From positions 90,538 to 96,950 of the forward strand of contig DAJS01000023.1 of NCBI GenBank assembly GCA_002496425.1: a stretch of DNA of 6,413 bases, written 5' to 3'. Origin of the DNA: Acidilobaceae archaeon UBA162. Lineage in GTDB: Archaea; Thermoproteota; Thermoprotei_A; Sulfolobales; Acidilobaceae. Under the pieces are notes generated by a model. It did no database searches. It was not told the origin of the DNA and was given only the letters and a program-made list of their open reading frames with translations. The translations under genes and the position numbers were made by a program. Below, piece by piece: positions 1-5,208 of the stretch (positions are counted from its first letter, which is position 1; every line of letters begins with the position of its first letter).

Positions 1-1009
1 GTCATGCTGAGCCACGACAACCTGGTCAACCGGCTTGAGTTGGCAGACATGGCTGCTGACACTATAGTATTGCCTTCCCAATCTGCAACGGCCTTAACCT
101 CCACTGATGGATCCACAGAAACGCGTTGAGCGTAAGGGGAAGCGGTTGCTGACTACGTCCCTAGTTACTGGTCTTGACACTTCTCAGCATCAACGTGCAT
201 GAGATGGTGCTGGTAATAGGTATTGTGCTCCTCGCTGGCATCATGATACCTACGATGCTCTGACTCAGGAGGAACAGGCTGGCGTGGATGGCAGGAGCTG
301 GCAGTGACATGCTCAGGTCCCCCCGTACTTTTACAGAACCCTGCTCGGCCTCCTCATGTATGATCCCTCTTCGTCTTTCTGTCTGGCCCCAGCTTCAACA
401 ACCTCGGTGTCACGACGCCTGTGGGGCTTCTGGCCAAGTACCTCACGGCTCTATTCGTGAGCCTACTGAGCAGCACTCAGTTCCTGCCAAATTAGTTCCA
501 GGGTAAGAATTACTAGCACGTATACGTTCTTCACACTCATGGTAATAGCCGGTTCCATGATATTGGCGCTCTCGCGGCACATTCTCGTTCAAGCTGTAAT
601 TGCTAACAACTAATCAGTTGGCAAGCTCAGCATAGCGTTTCTTGGCGGCGTCCTGGCCACGAGAGGCGCCAGGATAGCATAGGACAACAGCGTCGAGGCC
701 TTCTGGCGTGGGCTCGTGGCCCTCAGCTTCTACGTTACCTCGAGGGCCTCTCGGTCCAAGGCCTCAGTGTTGCCCCTGAGGGTCGGCAGCGTTTACGTGA
801 CTGCCTGACCTTTACCATGATGCTCTCGCTAATTCTCGCCACGGTGGGGCTCAAGACGCAGGCCTTTAACTCAACGCTCATGGCCCGCATGAGCCTGGCC
901 CAGGCGCAACAGTTGGGCATAGTAATGGAATGTCTAGCTGTAGTGATGCTGGTCCTGACGTGACACAAGCTCAGCTTAAGCACTAAAGCCTAAGCTATCC
1001 CATTTTTAG
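1..1009. other. Gene-free, degenerate region
   Basis: No frame on either strand gives a convincing intact protein here. The only open frame at the window edge (1-126, +, stop TGA at 127) ends after 42 codons, and its CGG/CGT arginine codons are unlike the AGG-rich genes to the right. The first residues, VMLSHDNLVN, superficially recall the VMLSHxNLV motif of AMP-forming acyl-CoA synthetases, but nothing after them supports that family. Short T runs at 1003-1007 and 1020-1024 lie just before the glutamate dehydrogenase promoter and could end transcription entering from the left. No tRNA, CRISPR or IS ends were seen. Confidence 0.6.
165..963 (+). pseudogene. Probable decayed polytopic membrane-protein gene
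   Basis: Hydrophobic stretches follow one another on the + strand but change frame and are cut by stops. They are: 165-260 (contains VLVIGIVLLAGIMIPTML, stop TGA 261), 326-367 (YFYRTLLGLLMYD, another frame), 364-492 (GVTTPVGLLAKYLTALFVSL, stop TAG 493), 509-610 (FFTLMVIAGSMILALS, stop TAA 611), 614-803 in that same frame (AFLGGVLATRGARIA, a TAG, then FWRGLVALSFYVTSR, stop TGA 804), and 802-960 (MMLSLILATVGLKTQAF ... GIVMECLAVVMLVLT, stop TGA 961). Membrane-like segments in one direction with several frame breaks are what a decaying transporter gene would leave. I cannot assign a family. The alternative is non-coding sequence whose GC-rich composition gives hydrophobic codons by chance; the transmembrane-like character of almost every segment argues mildly against this. 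Confidence 0.35.
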
Positions 1010-1035
1010 CCCTCTCAACTTTTTCAGGATATCCC

Positions 1036-1044
1036 TTATATATC
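1036..1044 (+). promoter_or_regulatory. TATA box of glutamate dehydrogenase gene
   Basis: The sequence TTATATATC sits in a locally AT-rich stretch, with its centre about 33 bases before the GTG at 1073. Archaeal transcription normally starts some 25 bases downstream of the TATA centre, so the predicted start is about 1064-1068. That leaves a leader of fewer than 10 bases. No Shine-Dalgarno precedes the GTG, which agrees with leaderless or nearly leaderless translation. Confidence 0.7.
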
Positions 1045-1072
1045 TCAGGAACCCAATCTGTATACATGCCAG

Positions 1073-2356
1073 GTGCGAGGATTGATCTCTAGGCTCGATC
1101 CATACGAGGAGGCCAAGAAGCAGCTCAGGGTTACGAGTAGCATACTTGGCCTTAGCGAGGAGGAATATGAGGCCCTTGCCACCCCAGAAAGAATAGTGCA
1201 GGTCAAAGTACCAGTAATAATGAGGGACGGCAAGGTTAAGCATTTCGTGGGCTGGAGGGTTCAGCACAACAGCGCCCTAGGGCCCTACAAGGGCGGCGTG
1301 AGGTACAGCTCTGAGACTAACCTGAGCGAGGTAATGGCCCTCGCCATGTGGATGACCTGGAAGAACTCGCTGGCCGGTCTACCTTACGGTGGTGCTAAGG
1401 GCGGGATCCAAGTCGACCCATTCAAGCTTAACCAGCTTGAGCTCATGCAGATATCAAAGAACTACTTCTCGGCCATAACGCCCTTCGTGGGCGTAGACCT
1501 AGACATACCAGCACCTGACGTAAACACGAACCCACAGACCATGGCCTGGTTCCTGGAGGCCTACGAGGAGAGGACAGGTAGGATGGAGCTTGGTGTAGTG
1601 ACTGGCAAGCCAGTCGAGCTCGGAGGCCTGAACACTAGGATATACTCGACAGGCCTAGGCGTCGCCACTATCGCTGAGGCAGCCGCCAAGAAGCTGTGGG
1701 GAGGTATTGAGGGCAGGACTGTGGCAATCCAGGGCTTTGGCAATGTGGGCTACTACACGGCTAAGTTCCTGGCCGAAAGGGGCGCGAAGGTTGTTGCCAT
1801 ATCCGACATTAAGGGAGGTATCTACAGCAGCAAGGGCTTTGACCCTGAGAAGGTCAAGGAGTTCATAACCAAGCAGGGAAGCGGCTTTGTAATCGACTAC
1901 CAGAACGTGGAGAGAAGGATAGCCAACGAGGAGCTCCTAACGCTTGACGTGGACATACTGGTGCCTGCAGCTGTTGAAAACGTGATAACCCCTGAGCTAG
2001 GCCCAAAGATCAGGGCCAAGCTGATAGTTGAGGGGGCCAACGGGCCTACCTCACCTGAGGCCGAGGAGATACTGGTCAAGAAGGGAGTTGTAATAGTGCC
2101 CGACATACTTGCCAACTCAGGCGGAGTAATAATGAGCCACATAGAGTGGGTCAATAACAGGATGGGAGGCTGGATAACTGAGGATGAGGCAAAGGCGAAA
2201 CTCATCCAGAAGATGACGGACAGCTTCAACGCCGTCTGGGAGTTCTGGGAGAAGAGACTCGGAGGGCTCGGCGGAGCTTATAGCATGAGGGCTGCCGCGC
2301 AGGCCATAGCCGTGGACAGGGTAGTCAGGGCCATGAAGCTGAAGGGCTTGATCTGA
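1073..2356 (+). CDS. gdhA: Glutamate dehydrogenase (NAD(P)+-dependent)
   Basis: This cytoplasmic enzyme interconverts glutamate with 2-oxoglutarate plus ammonia. The 427-residue length is normal for the hexameric archaeal enzymes. The N-terminal dimerisation/substrate domain carries the glutamate-binding GPYKGGVRY (K73) and TWKNSL (K97), the catalytic lysine K109 in PYGGAKGG, and the catalytic aspartate D149 in PAPDVNT. The Rossmann domain begins around residue 190, with the dinucleotide-binding GFGNVG at 221-226 and acidic D245 at the end of the next strand; ANSGGV near 347 is also conserved. Cofactor preference cannot be read safely. The start is GTG: the frame is closed upstream by TAG at 1007, and the ATG at 1066 is out of frame. 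The gene has its own TATA box and faces a GTPase gene 6 bases beyond its stop. Very likely functional. Confidence 0.97.
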   Translation: MRGLISRLDPYEEAKKQLRVTSSILGLSEEEYEALATPERIVQVKVPVIMRDGKVKHFVGWRVQHNSALGPYKGGVRYSSETNLSEVMALAMWMTWKNSLAGLPYGGAKGGIQVDPFKLNQLELMQISKNYFSAITPFVGVDLDIPAPDVNTNPQTMAWFLEAYEERTGRMELGVVTGKPVELGGLNTRIYSTGLGVATIAEAAAKKLWGGIEGRTVAIQGFGNVGYYTAKFLAERGAKVVAISDIKGGIYSSKGFDPEKVKEFITKQGSGFVIDYQNVERRIANEELLTLDVDILVPAAVENVITPELGPKIRAKLIVEGANGPTSPEAEEILVKKGVVIVPDILANSGGVIMSHIEWVNNRMGGWITEDEAKAKLIQKMTDSFNAVWEFWEKRLGGLGGAYSMRAAAQAIAVDRVVRAMKLKGLI

Positions 2357-2366
2357 GGCCCCTCAG
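2353..2366. repeat. Small inverted repeat joining two convergent stop codons
   Basis: CTGAGG-CC-CCTCAG is a perfect 6-bp inverted repeat with a 2-base centre. It contains the TGA stop of the dehydrogenase on the + strand and the TGA stop of the GTPase gene on the - strand. The loop is too small for a good RNA hairpin, so a role is uncertain. Confidence 0.4.
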
Positions 2367-3346
2367 CCCAGACCTAGGGCTTTTTTGATGGCGTTAACTG
2401 CCTTCTCCCTGTCATAGGCCACTAGCTCCAGGTAGTCATCGGCTTTAACCTTGCTTCTGAGCACCTCCAGCACAGCTCTGCTGATCTCAGGTTCCACCTC
2501 ATCAACCTTGTTCACCGCTACCACCAGCCTCCTCGAGCTTCCGAGCCAGCCCATCACCCTTGACAGGAGGTCCAGCTGAGACCTTAGGTCCATCGTGCTC
2601 TCAGGCGTGGGATCCATGAGGAAGAGCACGGGCCCCGGCAGCTCCTCTATAGCTGCCACGGCCCTCCTCTCGATCTCATTCATATCCTCAGGAGCCCTAT
2701 CCAGGAGCCCTGGTGTGTCTACAAGCTGCACTACCTGTCCGTTAAGCTCTAGGTGGCCTACTATTACGTTCTTAGTTGTGAATGGGTATGGAGCCACCTG
2801 AGGCCTCGCTGAGGAGAGCGTGGCCACCAATGTTGACTTGCCGGCGTTAGGGGGACCTGCCACTATCACTATTGGCTTATCCACGTCCACGCCTGGCAGT
2901 CCAGCAAGGAACTTGACGACCTCCTTAAGCCTTTCGAGGCCGTCAGAGCACCTCCTAAGCTGCGACAGGATGCGCCCCCTACCCTCGCGACCTATAGCCT
3001 TGAGCTCCCCCTGGCCCTCGGCAGCTAGAAGCCTATACTGGTACCCTCTCCACATGATGTCAGCAACTCTCCTAGCCTTGAGCACGCAGCTCAAGTCTTT
3101 CTCGACCTGGATCATGTCAAACTTGGTCTCGAGCAGCCTCCTGTAGAAGGGATGAAGCGATCTGATCAGCCTCGAGAGCTTAACCACAGCTTCCGTCTTC
3201 GATAGTACCACGTTCCTCGCGAGCTCCAGGGACCTCCTCTCCCTCTCAAGAGGGCTCATGTTGTGGGGGTATCTGGTCTTTATCCTGGTCAGCACCTCGT
3301 CATAGGTAGGTACATAGATCTTCTTGGCTATTGAAGCTGGATCCAA
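2363..3346 (-). CDS. NOG1-family ribosome-biogenesis GTPase
   Basis: The 327-residue protein has the NOG1/Obg-type layout. A helical N-terminal domain (about 1-150, including HPFYRRLLE at 65-73 and VADIMWRGYQYRLL) is followed by a G domain: G1 GPPNAGKS (164-171), G2 threonines in YPFTTKN (187-193), G3 DTPG (210-213) and G4 NKVD (279-282). The G5 region, LVAYDREK near 308-315, is a poor match. Relatives are associated with large ribosomal subunit assembly; length and layout fit the shorter archaeal members rather than long eukaryotic NOG1. The start is TTG, preceded by the purine-rich GGGGGAT (3350-3356) at suitable spacing; no better in-frame start is visible. The gene lies 32 bases downstream of the recombinase gene on the same strand, so the two may be co-transcribed. 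It converges with gdhA. Confidence 0.92.
   Translation of the reverse strand: MDPASIAKKIYVPTYDEVLTRIKTRYPHNMSPLERERRSLELARNVVLSKTEAVVKLSRLIRSLHPFYRRLLETKFDMIQVEKDLSCVLKARRVADIMWRGYQYRLLAAEGQGELKAIGREGRGRILSQLRRCSDGLERLKEVVKFLAGLPGVDVDKPIVIVAGPPNAGKSTLVATLSSARPQVAPYPFTTKNVIVGHLELNGQVVQLVDTPGLLDRAPEDMNEIERRAVAAIEELPGPVLFLMDPTPESTMDLRSQLDLLSRVMGWLGSSRRLVVAVNKVDEVEPEISRAVLEVLRSKVKADDYLELVAYDREKAVNAIKKALGLG
2381..2386 (+). terminator. Oligo-T terminator candidate for gdhA
   Basis: Six T residues lie 25 bases past the glutamate dehydrogenase stop. Archaeal RNA polymerase can terminate at such T runs without a strong hairpin. The run is inside the last codons of the convergent GTPase gene, where it reads as two AAA lysine codons (KKALGLG), so the two 3' ends would overlap as antisense RNA. 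Confidence 0.45.
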
Positions 3347-3349
3347 GAG

Positions 3350-3356
3350 ATCCCCC
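3350..3356 (-). promoter_or_regulatory. Ribosome binding site of the NOG1-family gene
   Basis: On the - strand GGGGGAT precedes the TTG start by three bases (CTC). It is the only Shine-Dalgarno-like stretch in the 32-base gap to the recombinase gene. It supports TTG at 3346 as start and internal translation within a shared transcript. Confidence 0.5.
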
Positions 3357-3378
3357 GTGGCGTTTGCGCACCGAGAGG

Positions 3379-4419
3379 CTAATATTGCGCCTCAGCGGTC
3401 TCAGCCCCTTCCCTCCTGGCCTGCCAGTGCGGCCACGGGTACTGTAGGTACGCAGGTGAGGGCGCTAGGGGTGCCTGCTGGTAGTACTGGTATTGATGGT
3501 ACTGAGGCGGCTGAGGGGGTGCCTGCTGGGGCCATGGGGCTGCCTGGGCACCGAAGACCCTCTCGTACTCGGCCCTAATATCATCGTCCAATAAGTGAAG
3601 GTAGAGCTGTGTCACCTTGATGTCGCTGTGCCCGAGAAGTCTCTGGAGCGCCGGGAGGCTCATGCCCCTCCTGAGCGCCTCAGTGGCAAAGGTATGCCTG
3701 AGGACATGTGGCCTTACCCTTGAGGGGTCAAGGCCTGCCCTAGCCGCCATGGACTTGAGCCTGTCGTAGATCGCCTGGTAGCTGATGCCCAGGATCCTGT
3801 CGTCAGGCGAGCGCGGCGGGTAGAGGAGCCTCAGGGCCTGAAGGGTCAGAGGCCCCAGTATGATACTCCTCTCCTTGTTGTACTTACCAACAACTCTAGC
3901 GACGCCCCTGTTAAGGTCGACTTGCGACCACCTGAGGCTGACCATCTCTCTCGCCCTGAGCCCTGACTCAGCCGCCAGGCCAACTATGAGGACATCTATG
4001 AGGTCCCTGGCGGCTCCTATGAGCTTCTGAACCTCGGCCCAGCTAAGGGCCCCGCTGAACTCCGACCTCCTCTGCGGCATGGCTGGCATGAAGCCGCTGA
4101 TTCCAAGCCACTTCAAGAACCTCCTGACGAATATTGAGTAGTAGTGAAGCGTCGAACTCCACCTGCCGCCCCTAGGCCCCTGGGGCCCTCTTGACCTCTC
4201 CCTCTCAAGCCACCTGATGTAGTCCTCAGCGGTCAGGCTTGAGGCTGGCCTGGACTGGTCAAGGGAGCTGAGGAAGCTCTCCAGCGCCGCCCTGTAAGCC
4301 TTGGCCGTAAGCCTTGAGGCCCCGGCGGCCTCGAGCCCCCTAAGGAACAGTTCTGCTGCCTGCGATACTGTCAACGAGCTCAGCTGAGCTGGCGGCGGCC
4401 CTATAGCTATCCTGGGCAA
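3379..4419 (-). CDS. xerA: XerA-like tyrosine recombinase with Pro/Gln/Tyr-rich tail
   Basis: This 346-residue tyrosine recombinase has an N-terminal SAM-like core-binding domain (about 15-105, with TAKAYRAALESFLSSL). Its catalytic domain (about 123-290) carries the full catalytic set: R155 in SGLRARE, K179 in GKYNKER, H238-x-x-R241 in PHVLRHTF, H264 in LLGHSD and nucleophile Y273 in TQLYLHL. This matches archaeal XerA, which resolves chromosome dimers at dif. An intact phage-type integrase is the alternative, but no att sites, tRNA target or phage genes are nearby. Known XerA proteins are about 285-290 residues; this one adds about 55 residues of low-complexity sequence (291-346) rich in Pro, Gln and Tyr, such as PPQPPQYHQYQYYQQAP. 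The start is TTG with only a weak upstream ribosome site, so the first few residues are uncertain. It is divergent from the TFIIB-like gene and leads into the GTPase gene. Confidence 0.9.
   Translation of the reverse strand: MPRIAIGPPPAQLSSLTVSQAAELFLRGLEAAGASRLTAKAYRAALESFLSSLDQSRPASSLTAEDYIRWLERERSRGPQGPRGGRWSSTLHYYSIFVRRFLKWLGISGFMPAMPQRRSEFSGALSWAEVQKLIGAARDLIDVLIVGLAAESGLRAREMVSLRWSQVDLNRGVARVVGKYNKERSIILGPLTLQALRLLYPPRSPDDRILGISYQAIYDRLKSMAARAGLDPSRVRPHVLRHTFATEALRRGMSLPALQRLLGHSDIKVTQLYLHLLDDDIRAEYERVFGAQAAPWPQQAPPQPPQYHQYQYYQQAPLAPSPAYLQYPWPHWQARREGAETAEAQY
4377..4390. repeat. 14-bp perfect palindrome inside the recombinase gene start
   Basis: AGCTCAGCTGAGCT is self-complementary over 14 bases. 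It lies about 30-43 bases inside the recombinase reading frame, encoding Ala-Gln-Leu-Ser. It may be only a product of the common CAG-CTG-AGC codons, but it is the longest perfect palindrome I noticed in the window. Confidence 0.5.
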
Positions 4420-4440
4420 CGCTGGTCCAAGCTATCCTGT

Positions 4441-4486
4441 GGCCCGGGAGATGAGGGGCCGGCGAGCCAAGTAACACTTCCGGGCC
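4441..4486. repeat. Inverted repeat in the divergent recombinase/TFIIB-like intergenic region
   Basis: The left arm GGCCCGGGAG (4441-4450) and right arm CTTCCGGGCC (4477-4486) pair over 10 bases with a single G-T mismatch at the eighth pair, separated by 26 bases. The centre of the pair lies about 45 bases from the recombinase start. Divergent genes on either side make it a candidate operator or a structured leader of the recombinase transcript. The region has no clear TATA box for either direction. Confidence 0.5.
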
Positions 4487-4522
4487 TGTGGGCGGGAGGG
4501 AGCACAGAGCACCAGGTGCGCG

Positions 4523-4538
4523 GAGACCTATGAGACCT
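4523..4538. repeat. Short tandem repeat before the TFIIB-like gene
   Basis: GAGACCT occurs twice with a 9-base period (4523-4529 and 4532-4538), ending 7 bases before the ATG at 4546. It could be a protein-binding site, or chance. Confidence 0.35.
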
Positions 4539-4545
4539 CGTTAGC

Positions 4546-5208
4546 ATGCTGAGGCCGGCGATGAAATTGAGGTGCCCCGTCTGCGGCTCTGAGAGGCTGG
4601 CCTGGAGCGATGAGACAGGCTACCTGGTCTGCCAGGACTGTGGAGCCATAATAGAGCAGCTCATTGCTGAGGAGCAGCGCTTGTTGAGAGATCAGACACC
4701 TAGGAGGGTCAAGGCCGCTGAGGCAGCGCGGCCTCTCAAGGGGCCTCTGGAGAGGGCCGTCGAGGAGATGGCCTCTAGGGCGCTAAGGCGCGGCAAGCTG
4801 CTTGACGTGAGAGCAGGCATGGTTAGGCTGAGGTCGTTGGCCACAGGGCGCCCTAGCAGCAGGGCGGTGATCGAGGCCCTAAACCTGATGAGGTCCTACC
4901 CTCAGCTGTACTTCAGGACCGAGAGGGTCAGGCTGGGGGTGGCCGAGTACTTGACGCTCAGGGCCCTCGGCGCCTCAAGGTCAAGGGCCCTTAAGGAGGC
5001 TGCCAGGGCCTCCGGAGCGTCGGCTAAGAGCATTGATAAGGTGGTGAGAGCCCACAGAAATGCCAGCGAGTCCCTCGAGGTCGCCCTGAGGAACGCCCTG
5101 ATTAAGGGCGGTGAGGCTTTGCTCCGCTCGGCCTGCAAGCCCTATAATTCACAAACGCATTTACTAATTAGGGGTCAAACCTTTGGAGCTCAAGCTCATT
5201 CCTGCTGA
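4546..5208 (+). CDS. Short TFIIB-like zinc-ribbon protein
   Basis: The N-terminus carries a TFIIB-type zinc ribbon: C10-P-V-C13 and C29-Q-D-C32 with 15 residues between pairs, and the usual TGYLVCQDCGAII context. Canonical TFB continues with a B-reader/B-linker containing EWR and two cyclin repeats in about 300 residues. Here no EWR motif appears, and only one degenerate cyclin-like region is visible (about 105-170; GVAEYLTLRALGASRSRALKEAA, then SGASAKSIDKVVR, shown in two parts). It may be a TFB3-like modulator rather than a general initiation factor. ATG 4546 is the first start (TGA at 4531 closes the frame). ATG 4561, six bases after GAGG and just before KLRCPVC, is equally or more likely. 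The last 30 residues look unconstrained and run through the next gene's promoter, overlapping it by 26 bases, so the C-terminus may have been lost. Function inferred only. Confidence 0.8.
   Translation: MLRPAMKLRCPVCGSERLAWSDETGYLVCQDCGAIIEQLIAEEQRLLRDQTPRRVKAAEAARPLKGPLERAVEEMASRALRRGKLLDVRAGMVRLRSLATGRPSSRAVIEALNLMRSYPQLYFRTERVRLGVAEYLTLRALGASRSRALKEAARASGASAKSIDKVVRAHRNASESLEVALRNALIKGGEALLRSACKPYNSQTHLLIRGQTFGAQAHSC
5142..5149 (+). promoter_or_regulatory. TATA box candidate for the GH12 gene
   Basis: CTATAATT stands out in an otherwise GC-rich stretch and lies inside the 3' end of the TFIIB-like reading frame. A start about 25 bases downstream would fall near 5168-5171, just at the edge of the ribosome binding site. 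A second AT-rich block, TTTACTAATTA (5160-5170), is an alternative but would place transcription start past that site. Confidence 0.5.
5170..5175 (+). promoter_or_regulatory. Ribosome binding site fixing a TTG start for the GH12 gene
   Basis: AGGGGT, seven bases before TTG 5183, is a good match to the archaeal Shine-Dalgarno. The frame is closed by TAA at 5165-5167, and no ATG lies near the conserved N-terminus, so TTG 5183 is the only reasonable start. Confidence 0.6.

Noticed and set aside
288..506. 72-codon + strand open frame in the degenerate region
   Set aside because: Cysteine/serine/proline-rich translation with no motif, non-native codon use, and its frame overlaps more plausible hydrophobic remnants in other frames.
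735..983. 82-codon - strand open frame
   Set aside because: Arg/Ser/Cys-rich translation without motifs, antisense to the hydrophobic + strand segments; looks like a composition shadow.
995..1267. 90-codon - strand open frame over the gdhA promoter and 5' end
   Set aside because: It lies antisense to the clearly conserved glutamate dehydrogenase N-terminus and has no recognisable feature.
3324..3578. 84-codon + strand open frame across the recombinase/GTPase junction
   Set aside because: It is antisense to the low-complexity Pro/Gln tail of the recombinase, which yields a Gly/Ala/Pro-rich artefact.
4441..4486. Inverted repeat as an archaeal dif site for XerA
   Set aside because: The known dif of Pyrococcus is AT-rich with short spaced arms; this repeat is GC-rich with a 26-base spacer, so I keep only an operator/structure hypothesis.
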